Shown here one piece after another: positions 33,884-42,374 of a stretch of DNA of 64,000 bases. The stretch's first letter is position 1. Every line of letters begins with the position of its first letter. Origin of the DNA: Pseudomonas helmanticensis (GTDB lineage: Bacteria; Pseudomonadota; Gammaproteobacteria; Pseudomonadales; Pseudomonadaceae). Both the position numbers and the translations under genes were made by a program. A model generated the notes under the pieces. The model saw nothing but the letters and a program-made list of their open reading frames with translations. It had not been told where the DNA came from and searched no databases. Location of the stretch: positions 310,001 to 374,000 of the forward strand of contig NZ_FXUY01000001.1 in assembly GCF_900182985.1 (NCBI RefSeq), read 5' to 3'.

Positions 33884-36259
33884 ATGAGTACTTCGCGATC
33901 CAATGACGCCGGCGTATTGGTAATTTATCCACCCGACATTCCTCAGGCAGTCCACTCGGTGGTGGGCGCAGACGTTGGCATATCGTTGAAAATATCCGAT
34001 CAGGTCGCCGACGGGCTCGGGGCAACGGTCCGCGTTGACCCGATTGCAAGTGGTACGGTAACTCCAGGCGACGTCATTCAACTGTTTCGCGTGGGGGAGT
34101 CGGCATTGCTGGACAGTCAAATCATCTATGATGTCAATGCGGTGATTTTTCTGCGCATTCCGAATGGACGGCTGTCTTTCGACCTGGTCAATCAGCTGTT
34201 CTTCAATATCGTGCGCGGTAGTCAGAACATCGCCAGATCGCTGGATCTGACTGCGCTGTACAACAAGATTCGTCCAGGACTCAAAGACAAACAGCCTACG
34301 GTCGAAGGCCATAGCGAACTGAACTTGTTGTTACCCGATGAAATTCTCAAAGGCGTTGGCGCGGACTTTTCCAGTGCTCAGGTTTGCGTCAGTTATCCGT
34401 ATTGCCGGGCTCACGACGTGATCACCTTGAAGTGCAACGCCAGCCTTCTGCACTACACCGTCAAGCCGACTGAGGCGCCACCGCCACCCAATCCGGGATC
34501 GGCCGTTCCCATCACCGTTTGTTTCCTCGTGACCCGGGCCTTTCTCGACAGCGCCAAGCGGGCGGACCAGACATTGGAGTTCGTTTTTACCGTCACCGAT
34601 CAACTTGGCAACACCGTGGATCCCGACGCACTCTGGTCGGCTTCGCAGATCGTCGACGAGAATCTGGATGGCACCCGGTTCGCGCCCCTGATCTTTCGGG
34701 AGAACCAGACGGACAGCGGCGATGTCTCGGAAATTGTCGACCTGGAAAAACTCGGTAAAAACCCGCTGCTGTTGATTGTATTCACCACCGATAATCGTCT
34801 GCGCTCAGGCGACATCATTCGGGCGACTTTTCTTTCCGAGGTTGCAGGTCAGCCGAACGTGGTGGTCGAGGGCAAGATCGAAGCCGACGATTTCGGCCAG
34901 CTCAAGCCCGTCATCTTGCCAGTGGCCAATGAAAAAGTGATTTCCGGTGATGCGGTAAGTGCCAGTTATGAGGTATGGCGCAACGGTGTGCTGATTGGCA
35001 TTTCCAGCACCGCTACGGCGCGGGTGGTGGGCGAAGGCTTGCCGGAGCTGCAACCGCCGCGATTGCAGAAGTCAGTTGACGGCGTGTTCGATCCAACGGA
35101 TCCGGCCAACCTTCAAGGGGCGAACGGCCAGGTTGAAGTTCTTGGGTTTCAGCCGGGCGATACGGTTCGGCTGATTGTCGAAGGCGCTCCGGGCGCAGGA
35201 TCGCCAGTGTTTGAGGCGAAGTCACTGAACGCCAACAGCCGGGCGAACTTTCCTCTGGGTCTGGCCTTTGTCGCAGCGAACAGGGGTAAATCGGTCAAGC
35301 TTCATTTCTTGTTACTGCGCAATGGCCGGATATTCGAATCGCCATCGTTGTCGGTTTTCATCAGTGAAGCGCCGAGTCTCGTTGTGCCTCTGGTCATTGG
35401 CTCGCGCGGGACCACGGTCAGGTATTGGTCGAATAAAGGCAGTTCGCGGTTTCTCTCGGCGCTTGATCCGGTCAGCCTCCAGCCGCTGGAAACAGTCTGG
35501 CAGTACGAAGGCGATAGCCAGCAGTTTCGCGGTCAGCGCTTCGATGATTTACAACCCCAGCGTTTGCTTCGGGTTGGCAGCGCTGGATATCAGGTGGTGT
35601 TGCAACGCTCCAATATCTTCGGCAACGGGTGGGGTGATCCCGCTACGCCTCGCGAAGGACATGCGGTGCTTGTCGCCCTGCGGGATTCCGCCAGTCTGGT
35701 GGCATGGGGCGATCGCGGCTACGGGGGGATTCTGCCGCCAGCCATTGCTGCGCTGCGCGATATCACTGAGGTGTTCGGTGGTGCACGGGCTATTGCGGCA
35801 TTGCGCGCTAATGGTTCTGTCGTCGGCTGGGGCGACGCCGGTTTCGGTGGTGTGGTGTCCGCCGAAGTTTCGCGCTTGACCGACGTCATCAAAGTCACCC
35901 CTGGCGGCTATGGCTTTGCGGTCATTCGCGCCAACGGTCAGGTGCAGGCATGGGGGGACGCCCGCTTTGGCGGGGCAGTACCAGCGGCCATCGCTGGCCT
36001 GCGCAATGTCGTCAGTGTTTTTGCCACGGTCTCCGCTTTTGTGGCGCTATTGGCCAATGGGCAAATTGTCGCTTGGGGCGATGCCCGTTTTGGCGCTGCC
36101 TTGCCGGCAGAGATCGCCGCGCTGCGCGATATTGTCGCCGTCACCTGTAACCACAACGCGTGTGTGGCGCTCAGAGCCAATGGCACTGTAGTGGGTTGGG
36201 GGAAGGCCGCTCTGGAGGGGATGTGCCCGCCGACATCGCCCGACTCAGCAACATTGTAG
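33884..36259 (+). CDS. Ig-like plus RCC1-like repeat protein, N-terminal part (frameshifted)
   Basis: The 791-residue open frame starts at ATG 33884 (AGGAACCAGG upstream; no signal peptide). Residues 1-520 look like repeated Ig-like or beta-sandwich modules. From about residue 600 it has RCC1-like repeats of about 43 residues, each with a W-G-D core: LVAWGDRGYGG, VVGWGDAGFGG, VQAWGDARFGG, IVAWGDARFGA and VVGWGKAALEG. The frame then leaves the repeat pattern (MCPPTSPDSATL) and stops, while the repeat continues in the next frame. One missing base near 36210-36220 explains this. The repaired protein would have about 961 residues and a beta-propeller of eight or so blades. Confidence 0.8.
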   Translation: MSTSRSNDAGVLVIYPPDIPQAVHSVVGADVGISLKISDQVADGLGATVRVDPIASGTVTPGDVIQLFRVGESALLDSQIIYDVNAVIFLRIPNGRLSFDLVNQLFFNIVRGSQNIARSLDLTALYNKIRPGLKDKQPTVEGHSELNLLLPDEILKGVGADFSSAQVCVSYPYCRAHDVITLKCNASLLHYTVKPTEAPPPPNPGSAVPITVCFLVTRAFLDSAKRADQTLEFVFTVTDQLGNTVDPDALWSASQIVDENLDGTRFAPLIFRENQTDSGDVSEIVDLEKLGKNPLLLIVFTTDNRLRSGDIIRATFLSEVAGQPNVVVEGKIEADDFGQLKPVILPVANEKVISGDAVSASYEVWRNGVLIGISSTATARVVGEGLPELQPPRLQKSVDGVFDPTDPANLQGANGQVEVLGFQPGDTVRLIVEGAPGAGSPVFEAKSLNANSRANFPLGLAFVAANRGKSVKLHFLLLRNGRIFESPSLSVFISEAPSLVVPLVIGSRGTTVRYWSNKGSSRFLSALDPVSLQPLETVWQYEGDSQQFRGQRFDDLQPQRLLRVGSAGYQVVLQRSNIFGNGWGDPATPREGHAVLVALRDSASLVAWGDRGYGGILPPAIAALRDITEVFGGARAIAALRANGSVVGWGDAGFGGVVSAEVSRLTDVIKVTPGGYGFAVIRANGQVQAWGDARFGGAVPAAIAGLRNVVSVFATVSAFVALLANGQIVAWGDARFGAALPAEIAALRDIVAVTCNHNACVALRANGTVVGWGKAALEGMCPPTSPDSATL

Positions 36260-36768
36260 ACGTGACCAGTTCCGGTTCGTCGTTTGCGGTGCGGCTGTCC
36301 AGCGGGCGAGTCGCTGCGTGGGGCAATCCGGCCGCCGGTGGCTTGGTGCCGTCACGCATTTCCGCCTACACCAACGTTATCGAGATCATTGGCGGCGGTT
36401 ATGGTTTTGCAGTACGCCTGGACACTAACAGGATCGATACGTGGGGCGATCAGGACCAGGGCGGCAGGGTTCCCGATGCAGTGGCGCGGCGTGACGACAT
36501 TGTGCAAATCGCCAGTACCAATGGCGCCTATGCGGTGCTGTATGCCGACGGCACAGCCGATGCGTTCGGCAATCCGCTCTGGGGGGGCGATGTCCGTTCA
36601 GTCGCCAGTCAATTGACCGGCGTCAGGGCAATAATCGGTAACGCCCAGGCATTTGCCTTTCTGACGGCTGACCGCCGAGTGGTGACCGCCGGACTGGCGG
36701 GCGGCGGTGGCAATAGTGATGGGGTTCAGAATCAACTGCTCCGGCAGCTTTCCTATCACCTCGGTTAG
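36223..36768 (+). CDS. C-terminal part of the frameshifted RCC1-like repeat protein
   Basis: In the shifted frame the sequence resumes as DVPADIARLSNIVDVTSSGS, then VAAWGNPAAGG, IDTWGDQDQGG and ADAFGNPLWGG blades, and ends HLG. An independent start is not convincing: ATG 36160 yields non-repeat residues, and GTG 36223 has a G-rich site too close. It is best read as the rest of the preceding gene. It is expressed only if the frameshift is a sequencing error, is bypassed by slippage, or if this part restarts. Confidence 0.7.
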   Translation: MPADIARLSNIVDVTSSGSSFAVRLSSGRVAAWGNPAAGGLVPSRISAYTNVIEIIGGGYGFAVRLDTNRIDTWGDQDQGGRVPDAVARRDDIVQIASTNGAYAVLYADGTADAFGNPLWGGDVRSVASQLTGVRAIIGNAQAFAFLTADRRVVTAGLAGGGGNSDGVQNQLLRQLSYHLG

Positions 36769-36790
36769 CCAACAGATTGTTTACGTTGCA

Positions 36791-36817
36791 GGCACTGCCG
36801 AAGCTTTCGGCAGTGCC
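36791..36817 (+). terminator. Hairpin after the RCC1-like gene
   Basis: GGCACTGCCGAA and TTCGGCAGTGCC form perfect 12-bp arms around GCT, 22 bp after the stop. No T run follows, so termination strength is uncertain. Confidence 0.5.
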
Positions 36818-36922
36818 CGCAGCGGGTCATGGCTTTCACTTTGAAGAGAGCACGTACGTTCAAGTTTTCCCCTCCCGGCCTCGGCATTATTACGTTCGAT
36901 AATAATTCAAGGGCGTGAGGTC

Positions 36923-37339
36923 ATGAACACTTCGCAACAGGATGAACGGGCGCGCGACCTCGGTCTGCTGTTCCTGCGGGTCAGCGGCGGGCTGTTCCTG
37001 TTATGGGTGCACGGCTTGCCCAAGCTGCTGGATTTCAGCGCGCAGCTGCAACTGATCGAAGACCCGTTCCACCTCGGTGCCCACCTCACGTTGATCCTGG
37101 CGATCTTCGCCGAAGTCGTCTGTCCGTTACTGATCGTCGCCGGATTACTGGCGCGATTGGCCTGCGTGCCTATTCTCTTTGTGCTGCTGGTGGCGCTGTT
37201 GGTCGTGCATCCGCAATGGAGTGTGGCCGAGGGGCAGTTCGGCTGGTTGCTGTTGATCCTGTTTGCCACTGTATTGATCGCCGGGCCGGGACGGCTGGTG
37301 ATTCCTGTTCGTTTGCCCGGAGCGCTGCGTTATGCCTGA
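36923..37339 (+). CDS. DoxX-family membrane protein
   Basis: The 138-residue protein with four hydrophobic helices has the DoxX-type opening LLFLRVSGGLFLLWVHGLPK and the second-helix Glu/Pro (IFAEVVCPLLIVAGLL). DoxX proteins sit in the inner membrane; roles proposed include quinone or thiosulfate metabolism and redox homeostasis. GTGAGG precedes the ATG. It overlaps the next gene by 8 bp, starting an operon of DoxX, monooxygenase-like, amidohydrolase and YcaC genes. Confidence 0.87.
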   Translation: MNTSQQDERARDLGLLFLRVSGGLFLLWVHGLPKLLDFSAQLQLIEDPFHLGAHLTLILAIFAEVVCPLLIVAGLLARLACVPILFVLLVALLVVHPQWSVAEGQFGWLLLILFATVLIAGPGRLVIPVRLPGALRYA

Positions 37340-37958
37340 AGTCCTCAATCCACAAGCGCCGGGGGCCGATGAGACGGTCACGCTGATCGTCAAGCACCGG
37401 GTCAAGGCCGGTTTCGAGTCGGCGTATGAAGCCTGGCTGCGCAATATCGTGCGGGTGGCGGGGCTGCGGGAAGGGCATCTGGGCGTGGACGTGGTACGCG
37501 GCAAACGTGCCGGTCTCGATTTCTATACCTGCGTGCTGCGTTTCTGTTCGACCGAAGCGATGCAGCAATGGCTGGAGTCATCCGAGCGGCAGGCGTTGGT
37601 CGACGAAGCTGCGCCAATGCTGGCGGATGGCGACCAGACCGAAATCGCGCCGGTCAACGAATTCTGGTTCTCGCCGCTGGCCGAAGCCGCCTCGCCACCG
37701 CCACGCTGGAAACAAGCGGTGATCACGTTGCTGGTGATTCTGCCGCACACCTTGCTGGTGCCGCTGATCTGGGGGCCGCTGCTCAAGCTGCACCCATTGC
37801 TTTCCAACTACGTGGTCGCGACGTTCTTGATCACCCTGACCATCGTTGTGTCGGTGGTGTACGTGTTCATGCCTCGCGTAACGCGATTGTTCGCACCCTG
37901 GCTTGAAGCCGGTCAGGCCCATGAACACCTCGATTCCCAAGAAACCTCGCCACGCTGA
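37332..37958 (+). CDS. Antibiotic biosynthesis monooxygenase-like protein with membrane tail
   Basis: The product has 208 residues. Residues 15-105 form an ABM-type ferredoxin-like fold (TLIVKHRVKAGFESAYEAWL, GHLGVDVVRG, YTCVLRFCSTEAMQQWLES). The C-terminal half has two hydrophobic helices (about 126-146 and 158-182), so it is anchored in the inner membrane. ABM domains include cofactor-free monooxygenases and haem-degrading enzymes, but many members are of unknown activity. The overlap with the DoxX gene indicates translational coupling. Confidence 0.83.
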   Translation: MPEVLNPQAPGADETVTLIVKHRVKAGFESAYEAWLRNIVRVAGLREGHLGVDVVRGKRAGLDFYTCVLRFCSTEAMQQWLESSERQALVDEAAPMLADGDQTEIAPVNEFWFSPLAEAASPPPRWKQAVITLLVILPHTLLVPLIWGPLLKLHPLLSNYVVATFLITLTIVVSVVYVFMPRVTRLFAPWLEAGQAHEHLDSQETSPR

Positions 37959-38001
37959 GCGCGCGGGGTTTGCTCCTTTTTACTTTGCTTGAGGAACTGC
38001 G

Positions 38002-39840
38002 ATGAGCGCCGATCTGATTCTGTTCAATGGCCAATTTCATACCGTCGACCGCACCAAACCACTGGCGAGTGCGGTGGCAATCACCGACGGCCGCTTCGTC
38101 GTCGTCGGCAACGACAATCAGGCCATGGCCCTGCGCGGGCCGAACACGCAAGTGGTCGATATGCATGGCCGCTGCGTCATTCCCGGCCTCAACGACTCGC
38201 ACTTGCACCTGATCCGTGGCGGTTTGAACTACAACCTCGAACTGCGTTGGGAAGGCGTGCCGTCGCTGGCCGATGCGTTGCGCATGCTCAAGGATCAGGC
38301 TGACCGCACGCCGACCCCGCAATGGGTGCGTGTGGTCGGTGGCTGGAACGAATTCCAGTTCGCCGAAAAACGCATGCCGACGCTGGAAGAAATCAACCAG
38401 GCCGCGCCGGACACCCCGGTGTTCATCCTGCATTTGTATGACCGCGCGCTGCTCAACCGCGCCGCATTGCGCGTGGCCGGCTACACCCGCGACACGCCGA
38501 ACCCGCCGGGTGGCGAGATCGTCCGCGACAGCAACGGCAATCCGACCGGCATGCTCGTTGCGCGACCGAACGCGATGATTCTCTACTCGACGCTGGCCAA
38601 GGGGCCGAAGCTGCCGCTGGAATATCAGGTCAACTCGACCCGTCAGTTCATGCGCGAACTCAATCGTCTCGGCCTGACCAGTGCGATTGATGCCGGCGGC
38701 GGTTTCCAGAATTACCCGGACGATTATCAGGTCATCGAGCAACTGGCCAAGGACGACCAGTTGACCGTGCGTATCGCCTACAACCTGTTCACCCAGAAGC
38801 CGAAAGAAGAGCTGAGCGACTTCCAGAACTGGACCGGCAGCGTCAAGTTGCATCAGGGCGACGACTACCTGCGCCACAACGGCGCCGGGGAAATGCTGGT
38901 GTTCTCGGCGGCGGACTTCGAAGATTTCCTCGAGCCGCGTCCGGACCTGCCGCAAACCATGGAGCAAGAGCTGGAACCAGTGGTGCGTCACCTGGTTGAA
39001 CAGCGCTGGCCGTTCCGTTTGCACGCGACTTACAACGAATCGATCAGCCGCATGCTCGACGTGTTCGAGAAGGTCAACCGTGACATTCCGTTCAACGGCT
39101 TGCCATGGTTCTTCGACCACGCCGAAACCATCACCCCGCAAAACATCGAACGGGTCAAAGCGCTGGGCGGCGGCATCGCGATCCAGGATCGCATGGCGTT
39201 CCAGGGCGAGTACTTCGTCGACCGCTACGGCAAACAAGCCGCCGAGGCGACCCCGCCGATCAAACGCATGCTCGCCGAAGGTGTACCGGTCGGTGCCGGC
39301 ACCGATGCCACCCGCGTTTCCAGCTACAACCCGTGGACTTCGCTGTACTGGATGGTCAGCGGTCGCACCGTCGGTGGTCTGGCCTTGTACGAAGAAGGTT
39401 TGCCACGCACCACCGCGCTGGAACTGTTCACCCACGGCAGTGCCTGGTTCTCATCGGAGCAGGGCAAAAAGGGCCAGATCAAGGTCGGGCAACTGGCGGA
39501 TCTGGCGGCGTTGAGCGCGGACTTCTTTCATGTCGAAGAAGAAGCGATCAAGTGGATCGAGTCGGTACTGACCGTGGTTGGCGGCAAGATCGTCTACGCC
39601 GCCGGCGACTTTGAAGACCTCGGTCCGCGCTCGATTCCAGTGCTGCCGGACTGGTCACCGGTGGTGAAAGTCCCGGGCCACTGGCGGCCGAATTCGCCAT
39701 TGCAGGCGCAGGTTCACCAATGCAGCGGGCCGTGCGCGGTGCACACCCACAGCCATGAAAAAGCGCGGATGTCGAACGCGCCGGTCAGTGACTTTGCCGG
39801 TTTCTGGGGCGCGTTCGGCTGCTCCTGCTTCGCCTTCTGA
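38002..39840 (+). CDS. Amidohydrolase, YtcJ-like metal-dependent family
   Basis: The 612-residue amidohydrolase-superfamily enzyme has metal-site motif VIPGLNDSHLHLI near residue 58, FRLHATYNE near 336 and FFDHAETI near 369 for the His ligands, and GAGTDATRVSSYNP near 432 for the Asp. YtcJ-like enzymes hydrolyse exocyclic C-N bonds, such as formamides or amides. The last 40 residues hold QVHQCSGPCAVHTHSHEK, a Cys/His-rich tail that could bind metal. GAGG precedes ATG. It is followed by a YcaC-like hydrolase. Confidence 0.87.
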   Translation: MSADLILFNGQFHTVDRTKPLASAVAITDGRFVVVGNDNQAMALRGPNTQVVDMHGRCVIPGLNDSHLHLIRGGLNYNLELRWEGVPSLADALRMLKDQADRTPTPQWVRVVGGWNEFQFAEKRMPTLEEINQAAPDTPVFILHLYDRALLNRAALRVAGYTRDTPNPPGGEIVRDSNGNPTGMLVARPNAMILYSTLAKGPKLPLEYQVNSTRQFMRELNRLGLTSAIDAGGGFQNYPDDYQVIEQLAKDDQLTVRIAYNLFTQKPKEELSDFQNWTGSVKLHQGDDYLRHNGAGEMLVFSAADFEDFLEPRPDLPQTMEQELEPVVRHLVEQRWPFRLHATYNESISRMLDVFEKVNRDIPFNGLPWFFDHAETITPQNIERVKALGGGIAIQDRMAFQGEYFVDRYGKQAAEATPPIKRMLAEGVPVGAGTDATRVSSYNPWTSLYWMVSGRTVGGLALYEEGLPRTTALELFTHGSAWFSSEQGKKGQIKVGQLADLAALSADFFHVEEEAIKWIESVLTVVGGKIVYAAGDFEDLGPRSIPVLPDWSPVVKVPGHWRPNSPLQAQVHQCSGPCAVHTHSHEKARMSNAPVSDFAGFWGAFGCSCFAF

Positions 39841-39911
39841 TTTTCCCCAAAGCGCCGGCCATGCGGTCGGCGCTGCACGTTTCAACCATCCGTCCATCCA
39901 GGAGTTTTCCC

Positions 39912-40535
39912 ATGAGCGTTCCTTACACACGTCTGAACAAAGATGATGCGGTTGTGCTGCTGGTCGATCACCAGACCGGCCTGATTTCGCTGGTACAGGA
40001 TTTCACCCCGAACGAATTCAAGAACAACGTGCTGGCGCTGGGCGACATCGCCAAGTTCTTCAAGCTGCCGACCATTCTGACCACCAGTTTCGACGCCGGC
40101 CCGAACGGCCCGATCGTGCCTGAATTGCGTGAGCAGTTCCCGGATGCGCCGTTCATTCAGCGTCCAGGCCAGATCAATGCCTGGGACAACGAAGACTTCG
40201 TCAAGGCGATCAAGGCCACCGGTCGCAAGCAACTGATCATCGCCGGTGTGGTGACGGACGTTTGCGTAGCGTTCCCGACCCTGTCGGCAATTGCTGAAGG
40301 CTATGAAGTGTTTGTCGTGACTGACTCTTCCGGCACTTTCAACACCACCGTGCAGCAAGCGGCGTGGGCGCGGATGTCGGCGGCGGGTGCACACCTGTTG
40401 AACTGGTTCTCGGTGGCGTGCGAGCTGCAGGGCGACTGGCGCAACGATATGGAAGGCTTGGCGCATTTGTTGTCGGAGCGTCTGCCTAACTACCGCAACC
40501 TGATTAACAGCTATACCAAGTTTACTGCCAAGTAA
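39912..40535 (+). CDS. ycaC: YcaC-type isochorismatase-fold hydrolase
   Basis: The 207-residue protein starts at ATG 39912 behind AGGAG. The catalytic triad of the isochorismatase fold is visible: Asp19 (VVLLVDHQTG), a Lys near 90, and Cys near 118 (AGVVTDVCVAFPT). The whole sequence matches the YcaC family, octameric hydrolases of unknown physiological substrate. It ends the DoxX-monooxygenase-amidohydrolase operon, just before a nested hairpin that probably terminates it. The pairing with an amidohydrolase suggests sequential hydrolysis of an amide or formamide. Confidence 0.88.
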   Translation: MSVPYTRLNKDDAVVLLVDHQTGLISLVQDFTPNEFKNNVLALGDIAKFFKLPTILTTSFDAGPNGPIVPELREQFPDAPFIQRPGQINAWDNEDFVKAIKATGRKQLIIAGVVTDVCVAFPTLSAIAEGYEVFVVTDSSGTFNTTVQQAAWARMSAAGAHLLNWFSVACELQGDWRNDMEGLAHLLSERLPNYRNLINSYTKFTAK

Positions 40536-40549
40536 TTTGTGTCAGCTGG

Positions 40550-40621
40550 AAGAACCCCTCATCGGAACGCCGCCCGCCTAACCCTCTCCCGGAGGGAGAG
40601 GGGACTGACCGAGGGGTTCTT
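40550..40621. terminator. Nested inverted repeats between convergent genes
   Basis: AAGAACCCCTC (40550-40560) pairs with GAGGGGTTCTT (40611-40621) and encloses CCCTCTCCC / GGGAGAGGG (40582-40602). It looks like a repeat-family element and may terminate transcription from both sides. Confidence 0.6.
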
Positions 40622-40686
40622 TCGAAGTACGCCGACGTGCAGTACCGAGTCGAACTCCGATCTTGAAATACATGGAAATCGGCTCC

Positions 40687-40735
40687 CTTTCCCCTCGCCC
40701 CCCGTGGGGGAGAGGGCTGGGGTGAGGGGGAGGCT
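40687..40735. repeat. GC-rich interspersed repeat (CCCTCACCCCAGCCC type)
   Basis: The minus strand reads CCCTCACCCCAGCCCTCTCC followed by GGGCGAGGGG, a common intergenic repeat in Pseudomonas. It lies just before the 3' end of the mscS-like gene. Confidence 0.65.
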
Positions 40736-40756
40736 TTTGATCTTGATCTTGCCGCT

Positions 40757-42184
40757 TCAACGCTTTTGCAACCAACCCAGAAACCCACCTTTCCTCACCG
40801 CCACCGGTTTGGCCATCAACGCGAGGCGACTGTTCTGCTGACGCACCGCCTGCAACTTGTTCAACGCCCGGCCAATTTCAGTGCGCTGTTCCATGCACTG
40901 GCGAGTGAGGTTTTTGTCGAGACGATAAATGATGCTCGACGTCAGCGCCGTGAACGTGGCTTGCGATGGAGTATCGGCGAGAATGCTCTGCTCGCCCATG
41001 ACTTCGCTCGGTCCCATCCGTCCGGCTTCGATCTTGCTGTCACCGTCCGGCACGGTGGCACTGACCACGCCCGTGGCAATCACGAACAAACTGTCCGGCA
41101 CTTCGTCCAGATCCAGCACCACCTGGCCCGCTGCGTATTGCTGCGCGACCATCGATTCGGCCAGGCGATCACGTTCGTCGCTACTCAGCGAACGGAAGAT
41201 TTTCACTTCATCGAGCAACGCACGGGCGCGGGTCGACGGTTCGATCACGCCGTCCGGATGCCGCGAAATACCTGCCGCTTCCAGATGCCGGTGGGCGAGG
41301 TCGAACAGCTGATTGCGCACTTCGCTTTTCTTGCCAAGCTCGGCAATGAAACCGCTGGCGACGTATTCGGACATGGTTTCACCGGCCTCTTTCAGCACGG
41401 CTTTTGGCGCCGGCGTCAGCAACAGCGAGCTGCTCCCTTGCAGCGTACGATCCAGAGCATCGAGCACCCGACGTGGGCGAATGTGATTGGGTACCTGAAT
41501 GCTGATCGACACGCCGTGCATGTTGGTCGGACGGCTGAGGTTGACGATCTTCGCCTTCGCCGCCACCGAGTTCGGCACCACGGCCATGGTCCCGGCGCTG
41601 GTCAGCAGATGCGTGGCGCGCCAGTCGATGTCGAACACTTTGCCTTCGACGCCGTCGATCATCACCAGATCATCGACCTGATAAGGTTTGGTGGTGTTGA
41701 GCACGATCCCGGAAAACACGTCGGCCAGGGTGCTCTGCAGCGCCAGACCGACGACGATCGCGACCACGCCGGAGGTGGCGAGCAAGCCTTTCACCGGCAA
41801 CTCCAGCACGTAACCGGCGGCGGCAACGATGGCCACCAGAAACACCAGCGCACCGATGACGTCCTGCAACAAACGACCGCTGTGACCGATACGGCGCATC
41901 AGCGCCAAGCCAATCACCTCGGTCAACACCCGCGCGGCGTACAGCCACCAGAGAATCCCCAGCGCAGTGGCACCCAGTTGCGCGACGCGATCATCGGCGA
42001 ACAGCGGTGCTTGCAGCGGGCTGACGCCGGCGTTGATCACCAACGCGGTGAAGGCCAGAAACAGCGCCAGTCGCACAGCCACTCTTGGCGCACGATGGGT
42101 GAAAGGCGTGAAGTGCCAGAGCACGGCGTCGAGAAGCAGCAGGGCGGCACTGAGGGACAGCAGGTGGGTGAGGAGGAAGGACAT
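40757..42184 (-). CDS. Cyclic-nucleotide-gated MscS-type mechanosensitive channel
   Basis: The 475-residue protein starts at ATG 42184 behind GGAG. There are four hydrophobic helices in the first 150 residues, then the MscS pore and beta domain (GVVAIVVGLALQSTLADVFS near residue 138; VDDLVMIDGVEGKVFDIDWR near 170). From about residue 320 there is a cNMP-binding domain (LFVIATGVVSATVPDGDSKI, GEQSILADTPSQATFTAL). This combination defines bacterial cyclic-nucleotide-gated channels, in which ligand rather than tension may gate the pore. It is monocistronic with repeats on both sides. Confidence 0.87.
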   Translation of the reverse strand: MSFLLTHLLSLSAALLLLDAVLWHFTPFTHRAPRVAVRLALFLAFTALVINAGVSPLQAPLFADDRVAQLGATALGILWWLYAARVLTEVIGLALMRRIGHSGRLLQDVIGALVFLVAIVAAAGYVLELPVKGLLATSGVVAIVVGLALQSTLADVFSGIVLNTTKPYQVDDLVMIDGVEGKVFDIDWRATHLLTSAGTMAVVPNSVAAKAKIVNLSRPTNMHGVSISIQVPNHIRPRRVLDALDRTLQGSSSLLLTPAPKAVLKEAGETMSEYVASGFIAELGKKSEVRNQLFDLAHRHLEAAGISRHPDGVIEPSTRARALLDEVKIFRSLSSDERDRLAESMVAQQYAAGQVVLDLDEVPDSLFVIATGVVSATVPDGDSKIEAGRMGPSEVMGEQSILADTPSQATFTALTSSIIYRLDKNLTRQCMEQRTEIGRALNKLQAVRQQNSRLALMAKPVAVRKGGFLGWLQKR

Positions 42185-42240
42185 GACAATCTCCGGAGCT
42201 GCAGCAGTGTTGAAGAAGTTTCTGGTGGGGAGGAGGTTTT

Positions 42241-42348
42241 TGTGGCGAGGGGATTTATCCCCGTTCGGCTGCGAAGCAGTCGTCGCTCTTTAGTCTGAAA
42301 AAGCGGGGGCCGCTTTGCAGCCCAACGGGGATAAATCCCCTCGCCACA
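42241..42348. repeat. Long inverted repeat (GTGGCGAGGGGATTTATCC type)
   Basis: Arms of 32 bp at 42241-42272 and 42317-42348 differ by one base. The unit TGTGGCGAGGGGATTTATCC is another dispersed repeat family of fluorescens-group genomes. It lies between the channel and esterase genes. Confidence 0.75.
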
Positions 42349-42374
42349 ATTTTGGTTGTGGCGAGGGCTTGGGC

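Noticed and set aside
40766..42298. 510-codon plus-strand open frame opposite the MscS-like gene
   Set aside because: It has no family features, and the minus-strand channel protein explains the region fully.
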